Part shown: in pieces, positions 23,285-35,622 of the stretch | How the letters are laid out: every line of letters starts with the position of its first letter | How positions within the stretch are numbered: the stretch's first letter is position 1 | Source of the DNA: Escarpia spicata | Taxonomy: Eukaryota > Annelida > Polychaeta > Sabellida > Siboglinidae | Length of the DNA: 64,000 nucleotides | Assembly (NCBI GenBank): GCA_963995525.1 | Contig: OZ023206.1 | Location: forward strand, 26,007,919-26,071,918 | Direction of reading: 5' to 3' | Program-made: the position numbers and the translations under genes | The notes under the pieces: model-generated | What the model saw: only the letters and a program-made list of their open reading frames with translations | Database searches by the model: none | Told to the model about the DNA's origin: nothing

Positions 23285-23649
23285 TCCGCTGAAGGCAGGG
23301 ACTACTGTAGGGAGTGATTGTCCATGATTTATTAATTTCATTAATTAATTGCTCTATATATGGTCAAATATATTGGTATTTATGTTGGTGTACATTTTAG
23401 TGGTAGGCCCCTAGGCTAGGGCTATACATTGTTAGGTAAAAGATTGTTTAATAGCGTTAATAATTTCAGCTGAAAGAATATTCACAAAATATAATTCACA
23501 TTTAACCAATTTCAAGTAGCACTTATCGTGGAGGCCAGTGTATTAAGGTTTGGCTCCCATGGGCATGGAATGTAAATTTTATGTGACACAAAGTAGTGAC
23601 AAACTAGCAGTACATTTGTTCATATAAGACTGAAGCCATTTGACATCTT

Positions 23650-24675
23650 ATGTACGATCCTGTTCAGTATATCTCAGTCACCGAGTGTGTCGAGCAAGGG
23701 TCAAAGTTGATCGGTCACCTGAGGTCACGTTGCTCACAGCGATGTAACTCAGTCGCCGCATACTTCTGGCACGGGGTCAAAGTTGATCGGTCACCAGAGG
23801 TCACGTTGCTCATAGTTGGTCGATTTTTATGTACTGCGCTTGCGCGAGCATGCGCAATACGCAAAACGGAACCGGAACTTACTCTCAGACCGGAACCTCC
23901 TTCCAGACCAGTACACCGGCATTTAAAAACACGCCGAACGTCCAAGAACTTCTCGCGTAAATCAAGCAATGTCGAGGACAACCAAGAAGACCAGTTAGTT
24001 CTAAGACTAATTGCAGCCCTCAACGATTCAGCGGTGCTGAACAAAATGAAACAGGTTCTCTTTCCGGATGAACTCGCCAAAGAGATTCGTGAATTGAGAC
24101 AAACTTTCAAAAACTTTCAACAGCAACTGGATGAAAAAAACAATAAAATTACACTGCTTGAAGATAAGGTCATTCATCTCCAGAACCAAATTGATGACAA
24201 TGAACAATATGGCCGTAGGGCAAACCTACGTTTCAGTGGCATTGATGAGACAGGTCATGGGGAGGACCTTGAGTCAAAGCTCATCGAAATTTGCAACGAG
24301 CACATGAAAATCAGTCCTGCTGTATTGCCCAGCGACTTTGAACGGGTACACAGAATTGGCGGCAAAATGGACACCTCCACCAGGCCGCGACCCGTAATCG
24401 TCCGCTTCAAATCGGAGAAGACACGCGACAGAGTGTTTCAGTCAAGAGCTTCACTTAAACAAAAGAACGAACGAGTAGCCGAGCGAAGTTTGAAGATCTT
24501 CATAAATGAAGATTTGACAACAATGCGCGCAAAGTTGGCTTACGAAACAAGAGTGTTGAAAAAGGCAAACAAAATCAGAGACTGCTGGACGTACAATGGG
24601 AACATTGTAATCAAGGATGTCAACAACGTGATTCACAGGATAAACACCTCGAATGAGCTGGACAAGTACCAGTGA
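23650..24675 (+). CDS. LINE ORF1 protein (coiled coil plus RRM-like region)
   Basis: Nucleic-acid-binding chaperone-type ORF1. About residues 115-185 are a heptad-rich coiled coil (IRELRQTFKNFQQQLDEKNN, LLEDKVIHLQNQI). Then NEQYGRRANLRFSGIDE opens an RRM-like core with FERVHRIGGK, RPVIVRFKSEKTRD and a C-terminal IFINEDLT...AKLAYETR block, as in the transposase_22-type ORF1 proteins of LINEs. The frame also runs upstream through the 5' repeat region. The true start is uncertain: the first 90 or so residues look like translated leader, and no good in-frame ATG follows until inside the coiled coil. It is followed by ORF2 after about 990 bases. Confidence 0.8.
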   Translation: MYDPVQYISVTECVEQGSKLIGHLRSRCSQRCNSVAAYFWHGVKVDRSPEVTLLIVGRFLCTALARACAIRKTEPELTLRPEPPSRPVHRHLKTRRTSKNFSRKSSNVEDNQEDQLVLRLIAALNDSAVLNKMKQVLFPDELAKEIRELRQTFKNFQQQLDEKNNKITLLEDKVIHLQNQIDDNEQYGRRANLRFSGIDETGHGEDLESKLIEICNEHMKISPAVLPSDFERVHRIGGKMDTSTRPRPVIVRFKSEKTRDRVFQSRASLKQKNERVAERSLKIFINEDLTTMRAKLAYETRVLKKANKIRDCWTYNGNIVIKDVNNVIHRINTSNELDKYQ

Positions 24676-25666
24676 CATGCAAGACATAGCACCAAATGTC
24701 GGTGATAATGATGTGAATAATTAGTTGTTGCTCACGTGACATTTCTGACTGACACGAAATCTAGTTCTGCGATTGGCAATATCTGCTATATGAACTGTAT
24801 TTATAATTTTTTTTTTTTTGTTCTTCAATATCTTGTTTTGCTATTTGCAGTGCTCCCTAAATCAACTGTTTTGAATATATCTTAGTGCAGTTTATTACTC
24901 ACTTGTGTTGTGACTTGTGATCCGTTTTCTGTTTAATGCTTCCTTATTTTCCACACGACTTTCTATTTGTTATAATATGGTAACCTATACATTTATATAT
25001 ATTGGAAATGTGTTTGTTAAAATGCATTAGATTGCATTAGCATTTGCAATGTCTGCTATAGGAACTATATGTATGTAAACAAGTTGGTTAAAGGGTACCT
25101 GCTTTTGTATTAACGTACGTTTATTTTCAATATCTTGTTTTGCTATTTGCAGTATTCTTTATATAATTTTTTATTTTTATATTTCTTAGTGCAATTGTCA
25201 CTCACTTGTGTCGTGAGTTGTTTCGTTTTCTGTTTAATGTCTATTCATGTTCCACACATGACTTTTTATTTGTTATAATATAATAACCTTTTTGCATTTT
25301 TTGCATTTATATATGTTGGAAATGTGTTGGTTAGAATCCATTAGAATGCATTAGCTCCTACCACTAGAAATACAGTTTTATTGTTATTGTTTTTTTTCTC
25401 GGACCATCTTGTCAAATGGTCCTGACTTTTTTTTATTACATCGCCTTTTTTTCATTGTATTTTTTTCTAAACATAATCTGTTTTTTATATATTTCTGACA
25501 CTTTATGTAGCTACTTATCATGCACCTCTTTAGCTTTACATGAACAAAATACAAATATTATTAAACAAAATCTAGTAACTCAAACACTAAAGGCACACAC
25601 TCTTACTGAAACATTATTGCACACTGAAAATATGTTGATCTTATTACAATTAAAAAATATACTGAA
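24676..25666 (+). other. AT-rich inter-ORF spacer of the LINE
   Basis: It contains a diverged tandem duplication: TTCAATATCTTGTTTTGCTA followed by TTTGCAGT occurs at about 24824 and 25119, with CACTTGTGT...TCGTTTTCTGTTTAATG after each. It lies between ORF1 and ORF2 and has no conserved protein. Confidence 0.6.
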
Positions 25667-28600
25667 ATGATCACTGACGAAACTTTTCTCCAATTTACAG
25701 GTGGTATTACAAATAATTGTCTAAATAATATTCTAAACATCAGTAATACTGTTGATGAAAATAATGAATTGCCAACAATACGCCGATCGTCATATTATGA
25801 TTTTGAAAAATTTCATTTGTTAGTTCAAAACAATAATAAACATTTCAGTATCCTAAGCTCAAATATACAGTCCATTAATGCAAAGTTTAGTGAGCTCGAG
25901 GCATTTGTAAATGACCTGTCTTCCTTTAATTTTAAATTTAGCATAATATGTCTCCAAGAGAGCTGGATATCTGATAATGATGACTTATCACTAATTCAAT
26001 TAAATGGATATGACTGTATATCCCAAGGAAAAAGTTGCAGCACCAAAGGGGGATTATTAATGTATGTAGATAAACACTTTAATTATGAAGTAAAGATGAA
26101 ATTAAATATGTATGAGCAATGGGAGGGACAAATAATACAAATAAATTAAGGAGGCTTATCGCAGACAGTCACTATAGGAAATATATACCGACCTCCAAGG
26201 CCTTTAACTGAAAACTATAACGAATTTATAAATGAATTTACAATGGTCATATCATCTATGCAACATCATCAAAACAACAACCTTATTCTTGCAGGGGACT
26301 ACAATATAAATATGTTAAAAATAAACGAACAACAACACTGTAGCACTTTCTTTGACATGTTAACCTCATTTAGTCTCTTCCCCCAAATTACTCTTCCTAC
26401 GAGGTTCACAACATATACTGGTACACTTATTGATAATTTTTTTGGTAATTTAACAAAGCATATTTTGCAAAGTACAGCAGGAATATTAATAAAAAAATTG
26501 TCTGATCATCAACCATACTTTATGCTTATGAACACTGCTCTAAAAGAGGAACATACTACACAATTTATACGAGTTAATGTACAAAATACAGAGGCTATGT
26601 TAAAAGTCAGAAATGATATAATCTCTTCTGAAATACATAAAAAATTAGATACAAGTTCAAATGCTGATCCAAACCATAATTATAACATTATTATTAATGA
26701 AATAAATCAAGCTAAAAATAAATATATGACTAGCAAATTAGTGAAATTTAATAAATATAAACATAAAAAATCTACATGGATAACTCAAGGCTTGCTAACC
26801 TCAATACGATACAGAGACAAACTTTACAAACAATTAAAAATCACAAACCCTGAATCTTCTGAATATGGCGTATTATTGATTAATCTGAAAACATACAATA
26901 GTATTTTGAAAAGAAGTTTTCGCAAAGCAAAGCAATCATATTTTGACAAATGTTTTAATCAATTTAAATTTGATATAAAAAACACTTGGAAAACCATCAA
27001 TGAAATCCTGTCTAAACATAAAATTAATAAATCATTTCCAAAATATTTTTAAGAATCCGATTCTATTGTGGCAGACAAACTAGAAATTGCAAATAAATTC
27101 AATACATTATTTACCAATATAGGTAGTAACCTGGCTAATGATATTAAATACAAAGGCATTCATGATCATTCATATTATTTAAACAATATAGTAAACTGTA
27201 ATTTTACATTTAAATACGTTGAAGAAGATACCATAAAGAAAACAATAATTAATCTACCCAACAAAAGTAGCTGTGGATGTGATGGTCTCTCAGCCAAACT
27301 GCTAAAAATGCTTGAACCTGCACTAACCAAATCTTTAACTTTATTAATAAATCAAGTATTAACCACGGGAATATTCCCTGATAAATTAAAAATTGCTAAG
27401 GTAATTCCAATTTATAAAAAAGGTGAGCCAGCAGTGTTCAAAAATTATAGACCCATATCTATTCTACCAGCTATTTCAAAAGTACTTGAACAAATTATTT
27501 TTGACCAATTATTATCTTATTTAAAAGACTCTAAGCTTTTGTTTGACCATCAGTATGGATTCCGACCTAAACATTCAACTGAATACGCAGCACTAGAATT
27601 AATAGATAGAATAATAACCAAACTGGATAAGGATGAAATACCCATTAATATTTACCTAGATCTTTCCAAAGCCTTTGATACCATTGACCATTTAATTTTA
27701 ATTGACAAATTGAAATATTATGGTATACATGGAACAAATCTGAACTTATTCAGCAGTTACCTAACAAATCGTAAACAATATACGGAAATTGACAATACAA
27801 AATCAAAAATGTTATCAATAACAACAGGTGTACCACAAGGTTCAATCTTAGGACCCCTGTTATTCATCATATATATCAATGATTTTGCAAAAGCCAGTAA
27901 AATGTTTAATTTCATAATTTATGCTGATGATACAACTCTATCAAGTACACTAAACACTTTCAGCGATAACATACATGACGAAAATTTAGAATCTTTAATA
28001 AATGAAGAACTTTTAAAAATAAATGAATGGCTCAAAATAAATAAATTATCGCTAAACATAGCAAAATCGAAATACATGACATTTCAAAAGGCAAAGAAAA
28101 ATATACAGACACTTACTCTGAAGATAGACAATGTAAATATTGAACAAGTCAAAGAATTTAATTTTTTGGGTTTAATTATAGATACAAATTTAAACTGGAA
28201 AAAGCACACTGAAAAAATTGCAAATGCTTGTTCTAAAAAAATTGGCGTATTAAATAAATTGAAACATGTGTTACCTCTTCATATTAAAATAATATTATAT
28301 AATTCTTTAATAGTGCCACACATTAATTATTGCATCATGGCGTGGGGCTTTCAATCAAATAGAATAATAAAACTTAAAAAAAAAGCCATGAGAATTATTA
28401 CCTTAAGTAATTATACTTCCCACACAGAACCACTTCACAAAAAACTCAACTTGTTAAAAGTAGACGACATCCTTAAATTACAACAATTAAAATTTTACTA
28501 TAAATATTTACACAATGACTTACCAGTTTATTTACAAAACTGGAGGATAATGTTTAACTATGAGGTACATAATCATGATACAAGAGTCAGGAATAAAATA

Positions 28601-28807
28601 TACACTTATAAAATTAAACATGAATTTGCTAAAAAATGTCTTAGGCATAATTTGCCACTTTTACTAAATAACATTCCTGATATTGTCAAAGAAAAGCTTA
28701 GCACACACAGTTCACAAGGATTTGCCAAGTATGTTAAACTTTATTTTTTACAAAACTTTCAAGTAACATGCACCAGGCAAACCTGCTACATATGTATGCA
28801 AAATTAA
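25667..28807 (+). pseudogene. LINE ORF2 (endonuclease-reverse transcriptase) with two in-frame stops
   Basis: Three open pieces (25667-26149, 26243-27052, 27068-28807) lie in one frame, separated only by TAA codons at 26147-26149 and 27050-27052. The apurinic-endonuclease-like domain shows ILSSNIQSINAKFSELE, CLQESWIS, IYRPP, AGDYNINML and SDHQPYF. The reverse transcriptase shows NYRPISILPAISKVLE, YGFRPKHST, YLDLSKAFDTIDH, GVPQGSILGPLLFIIYINDF and the catalytic IYADDTT (about 27916-27936). A thumb and C-terminal region follows with SLNIAKSKYM and LIVPHINYCIMAWG. All catalytic motifs are kept, so the copy is young but disabled. Total about 1,046 codons, usual for the group. Confidence 0.9.
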
Positions 28808-29180
28808 GAACTGACAACCACCTGTCAACTTGATACAATACAAAACAGTGCCTAAACGACAAACACAACAATCATCTAAGCTTGCTCACACTACACACAT
28901 GCATACATATTATGTTTTTTTGTTATTTGTTTTTTTTCTTCTTCTTTTTCTGGAAGAATTTTATTAGGTGATCTATTGATTCAGTTAAAGTTTTATTGGA
29001 AAAGGTGGCTCCTCGATAGCGACTACCATAGTCTTAGAGGAGTCTCCTGACCCTAACTTTTCGTTATTTAAAAGGTTATATATTTGTAAAATTTAATTTT
29101 TTTAAATGAATTTTGTATGTATTATTTGAAATGGGTCAAATAAAAGAAAATTCTTCTTCTTCTTCTTCTTCTTCTTCTCA

Positions 29181-29790
29181 ATAACGGCATAATAGACGAT
29201 TTCACTCAAAGAAATAGCGACATTTCTTGTTTCGTTAAATTTGATTATCGGTTTTCTTGCAATAAAATTATTACACAGCCCGATACGATCACACACGACA
29301 TTAGAAAATAAGCATACCATTGTCGATTCCTCTATAGTACACGTCTGGTCTACTAGTTAAAGCCAACGGCCGCAGTCACAAACGATACCGTGTTGACGCG
29401 CGCGCGCTCATGCGACGAGCACAGCTTACACGAAAAAAATAACAAGACGTCCATTCCATTTACGTAGCGAGGAATTTTCCACTCCACTATAACACACCCC
29501 TATTATAATACGTATCTCAGCTCCCCCCCCCCCCCCCCCCCCAACCACGTCGCATAGACACCAATTCGGTGAATTCCTAAAACCTCTCATTCATCACGCC
29601 TTATTATAACCTCTCATTCTATCCGCCGCTCCAACAATACCGCTCGCCCTCTTCACCACACATCCAAGGTAACTCGTCAGTTGCCGCTATAACAGGTAGG
29701 CGGCGCCAACAACTAACGGACCCCCTGATCGTCCTCAATTTTCTTCCACCGAAACTTCTAGAAAAAGTCTATATCAACAACAAAATCCAT
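29181..29790. other. Non-coding, with a C18-C20 homopolymer
   Basis: A run of about 20 C lies at 29523-29542. Two texts resembling GGCGCCAACAA(C/T)TAA (29702, 29796) are present. No gene seen. Confidence 0.4.
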
Positions 29791-29867
29791 AGGTGGCGCC
29801 AACAATTAAGGGGGGCCCCTCACTACCATACAACGAATTTTCACACGGTCATTACGTCACTCACATA

Positions 29868-29959
29868 TGCACGCACGTATTCACGCATGCACACACACGC
29901 ATGCACGCACACACTTACACTCACACGCACACGCACACGCACACGCACACGCACACGCA

Positions 29960-30009
<50 letters not shown>

Positions 30010-30010
30010 G
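29868..30010. repeat. (CACACG)n / (CA)n microsatellite
   Basis: GCATGCACACA-type text passes into (ACACGC)n and then (CA)n. The histidine/threonine-rich frames across it are artefacts. Confidence 0.95.
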
Positions 30011-30099
30011 TACTATATCACAACACACAAATCAGATAGGGTAGGAAGAGCAAAAAACAAGTTGGACAAAACTAAATCAACAAAGATGAGTCAATGTTA

Positions 30100-32690
30100 A
30101 ACGATAGGAAAACATGGCAAGTTTTGCAAAATGTGACTGATTTTCGGGGTCTTAACCTCATACCCTACAACTGACGGGTTCTTGGCCAGTCCTTTTCTAT
30201 AGCTCCTCTTTCTGATTATGTCTTGCCATTTTATGCGTAGAATTCTTCGCAGTCATCAATTAAGGAAAGTCTGGAGTTTCACTAGTGTTCTTTTTGTGAT
30301 TCTCCTCTTTCAGAGCCATACAACAATACTGATTTACATAGGAGTTAAAAATCCTTATTTTTGTTGTGTTTTTTATTTTTGTGGAATTCCAGAATTGTTT
30401 AGTATCAAGAATGCTGTCCGTGCCTTGCCCACTCTTGCTGCAACATCTGCCTTTGTACAACATTGTTTGCTTAACACGGTCCCTAAGAAGGTAAGGAATC
30501 TACTTCCTCCAGGGGGTCTCCCCCTGCTATAATTGGGTAATCGTTCCTACTGTGTGTTTTCAAAATCTTGGTTTTGCCTCTGTTGAAATTCAGTCCTGTC
30601 TTTGCTGATGTTGATTCCAAAGTGTCATATTGTGATGCATCTGTTTGTGGGTGTGTAATAGTAGTGCCAGGTCATCAGCGAAGTCCGAGTCCTCCAGCTG
30701 AGTCCATGGTGTCAGCTGTATGCCATTTCGTCTCCCGTCCATGGTGGTCTTTATAATCTAGTCGATCATGAGGATGAACAGGATAGGCGACAGCAGGCAT
30801 CCCTGCCGAATCACTGTCTTAGCTTCGAAACTATCTGATAGACTCATAATCGTCCTCCATGCACCACCTGGCATGATATTCTTTTGTAGGTGCTCTGGAT
30901 CACGGAGATTACCTTTTCTGGAATGCCATAATGTGTCGTCAGATTACATAGTGTCTATTTGTCCACACTGTCAAATGCTTTCTCATATCGGTGGGTTCCA
31001 TTCCAACGACTGTTCTAATATGATGTTCAAAGTAGCTATTATGATCGGTGCAGGATCTATCCTTTCGGAAACATTATTGTTGTTCTTGGAGCTTTGCATC
31101 CACTGCATCTTTCATCCTCTCTAATATCACTCTGTTCAGAACATTTCCCGGGACTGATAATAATAATATTCCTGCACAGCTGTATAGTTCTTGCATTCTC
31201 TGAGATCTACTTTTTTGGGGAGTTTGATTACGAATCTCTTTCTCCATTTCTCTGGAACTCTTTCGTCTTCCCAGACTTTCTCAAAGAGGCTCTGCTGTAT
31301 TTCCGTGGATGTGCTAAAAGCTGCTTTTATCGCCTCTGCTGGTTTTTCATCCGGCCCTGGTGCTTTTTCGTTCTTCAGTTTCTTGATTTATGTTCTGCTT
31401 GATTTATCACAGTTTATTGGTAGAACTGTATGTCCTGGGGGGAGGGGTGAACGGAGGATCTTCTGGGGTATGTCAGTTTAATAGTTCTGTGAAGTGCTCC
31501 ACCCATCTATTCAGTTGGTCGTCTATCGTGATGAAGGCTTTTCCTTGCTTGTCTTTAATTGTTTTCTCCGTGGTTGATACTTGCCAGCCAGCTTCATTGT
31601 TATGTTACATAGATCTTCCATTTTTATATATGGTGCTGCCTCTTTTTCAGCTTCTCTTGTCTGTTCTGTTGCTCTTCTATACCCCCTTCTGAGCTTGTGT
31701 GTACTGTGCTTGGACTTCTACTTTTTTGCTCTAGTTGTTCGGCTGTTCAGTATTGCCTTCTTTTCCTTTTGCACTTGTATCTTGAGTAATCTTGAGTAAT
31801 GTATCAGTTGTCACCCAATTTTCGTGCTGTGTTTTCTTTCTGCCTACTGTCTTTTCACGAACAGCAGTCCGCATCTGCTTGGCTTGTTGCCAGTTCGGTT
31901 CTAGGTCAGTATTGCTATCGCATAGTTCTTGCAGCACCTTGTATCTGTTCGAGAGGCTGATCCGGTACGTTTCTGTCGTTCCTTTGTCCTTCAGTAGATC
32001 TATGTTGTAACGTGTTCTTGTGCTGCTGCCCTGAGCTACCTCCCTCCTCTTAGGTGGCGCATGAGTTTTGTCACCACCAGGTAGTGATCAGAACAGCATC
32101 AGCCCCTCTCTGCACTGTCACATCCTGCAGCTACCGTCTGAACTTCTGTCCAACACACACATTATCTATTTCATTTTAGTAATATGGTTAGATGATCTCC
32201 AGGCTGCATTGTGGATGTCTTTGTTTGGGAAAACACAACCTCCTATGACAAGACTGTTCGTGGCACATAGGTCTGCAAACCGTTCTCCACTGTAATTCAT
32301 CTGTCCTAATCTATACTTGTCCATGACTTGCTCATAACCTGTGTTGTTATTTCTTTTCTTTGCGTTGAAGTCGCCCATGAGAATGGTAACATCCTTCGGC
32401 CCTTGCTCATCAAGTACATTGTGCAGTCTGTTGTAGAAGCCTCTTTTCTTTCCTCCATCGTTTGCGGGAGCATAGTGCTGAATCGTTATATTCTTCTTTT
32501 TGTTAGCTAATGAGTGCTCTCTGAGCATCCCTAGACATTACTGAGGCAAAGTCGTCAGTGTGCGGGGCATCCTCGTTGTCAAGTCGCGATTACAGCACCA
32601 TTTCTCCTGTTATAAGTCTCACTTGGCCAGACTGTAACCAATAAATGTATCCCGTCGTATCTGTTAGCATGGTGTTATGGTTTGTTCTAC
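30100..32690 (-). pseudogene. Decayed RTE-like LINE
   Basis: Read on the minus strand, from 32530 downwards, there is an endonuclease block (HYAPANDG, FYNRLHNVLDEQGPKDVTIL, MGDFNAK, LCATNSLVIGGCVFPNKDIH). A linker follows (QQAKQMRTAVREKTVGRKK, 31937-31731). Then comes an RT part with VIRQGCLLSPILFILMID and LEDSDFADDLALL around 30840-30660, and a C-terminal block with KQFWNSTKIKNTTKIRIFNS near 30340. This order and wording are typical of RTE-group elements. Many frameshifts and stops; the 5' end is truncated near 32690. The plus-strand open frames over it are shadows. Confidence 0.8.
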
Positions 32691-32990
32691 ACTGTAATCA
32701 ATGTTCTGAAAGTCTTACGTGTAGTTCTTTATGGTTCTCATAATTAAAAGTGAGAAGCGTATATGGGTGAAACAAATTAGGTATTATAATGTATTCTAGA
32801 ACGAGAAAATAATTTTGTAACGCAAGCTGTTTTATTGAAATGATTCATAACAGCGCTCATTTTGAAAATATGGTATGAAAACTACCAGCATATTTTCAAA
32901 CTTAGCGCTATTATGAATCATTTCAATAAAACAGCTTGCGTTACAAAATTATTTTCTCGTTCTAGAATACATTATAATACCTAATTATAC
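32640..32990. mobile_element. Hairpin (foldback/MITE-like) element
   Basis: Bases 32775-32872 and 32889-32986 are reverse complements over about 98 bases with only a few mismatches, around a loop of about 16 bases. The outer ends are AATTAGGTATTATAATG / CATTATAATACCTAATT. The flank 32640-32774 is shared, reversed, with 822-965 near the window start, so the repeat unit is larger than the hairpin. No coding capacity. Confidence 0.8.
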
Positions 32991-32999
32991 GAGCTGAGG

Positions 33000-34010
33000 A
33001 AACCGAAAACGAGCATAAATATGTGTGCGAAACGGCGGTGTGAAGACTATTCTAAAGAAGACGACGACGACATCGACTAGTGGCATGCCTTGTCTGCGCC
33101 GAGCCATTCAGAAGTAGCAGATCTGGCGAAAGCTGGATTCAATGTCAGATCTGTCAGCACCGGTCGCACCATGATTGCACCGAGGGTGGCAGATTTTATG
33201 TTTGTCACAATTGTGAGTCTCTCAGTGAGTGAACGAGTGGTTAGCGGCAGATCCGTCGAACGCTAGATGCTGCTTCATAAATGTGAACATTCTGGTCGAA
33301 GTGGTTGGACTATTCTATTATTTGCCATAATTGCAAGTTTAGTCGTTAACCAGTGGTTAACCGTCGAGCGATGATGCGAAATGAATAGTTTTAATAAAGT
33401 TCTGAATTGTAAAAGTGTCTACACGGGTTGAATTACACACATAACCAGAACATTACAAAGTAACATTTCTAAAGTAACACTATCTAAACAAGAAATATCA
33501 GAACTATTCAAATGATATTCCATAGTTTTAGCATTAGATGCATTAGTCTTCCAAGATCAAAATCAACGGCAAAGGACTAGCACTAAAACAAGCTAATAAT
33601 AGATCTAATAAGAAACACATGTCCCACTATTTAACAGAAAACACGAATTAATGGTCCAACATCCTACAGGGTGAAAACGCCAGGAGGTGGGCGTTTTACC
33701 CCATGGGTGGAGCAAAACGCCAATGTTTAGGGCCCCCTAAATATACCACAACTTTTTTCTGAGACTAGGTACATTAATGTTAACATATGAAATGTGCCTA
33801 AGGTAATGGACTAGATCACCCAGACCATCAAATAAACCTTCTATACCCAAAGGTTTTTTCGGGTATCCGATGTCCCAAAAAACTGGCCGTTATGCCCCAA
33901 GCTACTCTATGCTCAAAACACTACTCAATTTCAAAACACTACCGTCAGTAGGCCCTAGGTTTTACCAGCGTAAATCTGTCATGTTTGGGAACTATCTTGT
34001 ACCCTAGGGT
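33000..34010. other. No recognisable gene
   Basis: Nothing coding that I can support. A small inverted pair GAAAACGCC/GGCGTTTTAC lies at 33673-33701. Confidence 0.35.
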
Positions 34011-34014
34011 CGAG

Positions 34015-34440
34015 TTCGTAATCTTTGGAACCAATAAGCCAACCGGAATAAATAATTAGTGTGAAATGTCATAACACTATTAAATCAGGTTAATGTCATT
34101 ACTATAATTAGTTATAGTTTGAATTATTTATGCTTGTGGTTAGGGTTAGTTGTATCGTAATCTTTGGAACGAGTCATACGACGGGAATAAATAGTTGGTG
34201 TGATTATTAGAGGAGGTGAATAAATATGCATTCATTAGGGTTAAAGTTATTATTATAATTTGTTATAGTTAGAGTCAGTTATGTATGGTTATGGTTTAAA
34301 AAAACATACTCATTTTAACAAATAATACATAAGAATCGTTAGGGCGAAATGTTCTGAGTAATTAGGGATAGTGTTAGTTATGTTTGGAGTCAAATGTGAT
34401 TGGGGTTAGTGTACGGGAATAAATAGTTACTGAAACATGT
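34015..34440. repeat. Diverged tandem repeat with GGGTTAG-rich text
   Basis: GTAATCTTTGGAAC, then CGGGAATAAATA(A)TT(A/G)GTGTGA, recurs near 34017 and 34158. A third partial unit is at 34410. Between them lie GGTTAGGGTTAG-like patches. It is not a telomere array. Confidence 0.5.
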
Positions 34441-34475
34441 CTTGATTAGGATACGATTATTATCAGCTATTAATG

Positions 34476-34622
<147 letters not shown>

Positions 34623-34850
34623 GTCAACACCCAGTTTCCAGCCTATAATGCCAATATTAAAAAAGTACAATAGCAAAATATAAACCCATGCGCTTTTAGA
34701 GTCGTGTGCTTGTTCGACATCATACGGATCGATCGTATGTTGATTTGACTGAAACAATATAATTGCTGATTTTAACTTGTGGACGTGCAGTGTTGTAATA
34801 CATGGAGCGAAATAACTTGTTCAAATGTCTGAAAGAGTTGTAGCATTGAT

Positions 34851-35340
34851 ATGTCCGCCGCACATCAAGAACAAACGTTGTATGCCGCACGTCTTGCCAA
34901 TAGAAATGGCCGGCTGTGCGGGATCTCAGACCATCTTATCGCCAGAGCCCAGAGAGTGCAAAATGCTACAACCCATCTCATAACCACAACTAATAAACAC
35001 GATCGCATCACTTCTGTTCTGATTGAACTTCACTGGCTGCATTTTAAGCAGCGCATCGAGCGCAATTCTACTCCAGCTGACGTTTCACAGTTTGCACGGT
35101 TTGACTGCGTCATACCCGACCGACCCGCTAACTCGACACCAGCCCACTCGCACGCTACGCTGCGCCGACGCTCACATGCTGGATGTCCCGCGCTGTAAGC
35201 TTTATACTCAACGCCGCGACAAACCTCTCTGGACAATCTGCCTTTTGTTATACGCGCTATTTACTGCCACAATACACTGTATGTTCAAAAGGCATTAGAA
35301 GACCCTTAAACGTGCTTTTTATTTTAAATTAAATTTTTAC
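34851..35340 (+). pseudogene. LINE 3'-end fragment (CR1/L2-like)
   Basis: The frame reads SDHLIARAQRVQNATTHLIT and LIELHWLHFKQRIE, then frameshifts into a stretch matching LPFVIRA and a KRALYF-type end. These are the standard C-terminal motifs of CR1/L2-type reverse transcriptases (QRVQN...LHWLPV.RI). Truncated and frameshifted. Confidence 0.65.
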
Positions 35341-35492
35341 GCAATGACGAACTCAGAATATTTTAGTATATTTTGTAATTTTTATCATTTATTATTATTC
35401 TTCCTTAACTTGTCGTTTTAACTAGTATTAATGGTTTTTATTATTACTACCCGTTATCTATTTATCATTGATACATGTATATACATATGTAC

Positions 35493-35554
35493 ACAAACAC
35501 ACGCACACGCACACGCACACGCACACGCACACGCACTCGCACACGCACACACAC

Positions 35555-35602
<48 letters not shown>

Positions 35603-35622
35603 AATATATATATATATATACA
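35493..35622. repeat. (ACACGC)n followed by (TA)n
   Basis: Compound microsatellite; the Tc1-like element begins at its TA end. Confidence 0.95.

Larger units (their letters stand above)
23650..29180 (+). mobile_element. Near-complete two-ORF non-LTR retrotransposon
   Basis: The order is a 5' region with a duplicated segment (GGTCAAAGTTGATCGGTCAC at 23700 and 23778), ORF1 (to 24675), an AT-rich spacer of about 990 bases, ORF2 (25667-28807) and a 3' region. The 3' region ends in AATAAAAG and a (TTC)n tail at about 29153-29178. A second copy of the family lies at 60163-63980 on the other strand; its 3' untranslated region shares GGTGGCT, TAGCGAC, GTCTTAG and GGAGTCTCCTGACCC-type text and also ends in a TTC-type tail. 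No RNase H domain is seen. I place it in the CR1/jockey group without naming a clade. Confidence 0.88.

Noticed and set aside
23715..24110. 131-residue minus-strand frame
   Set aside because: Antisense shadow of LINE ORF1.
29793..30044. Histidine/threonine-rich protein
   Set aside because: A (CA)n/(CACACG)n microsatellite read as codons.
31094..32510. Several plus-strand open frames of 60-118 residues
   Set aside because: Antisense shadows of the minus-strand RTE-like LINE.
34017..34420. Interstitial telomere repeat (GGTTAGGGTTAG)
   Set aside because: Only isolated GGGTTAG words occur within a diverged longer tandem unit; there is no TTAGGG array.
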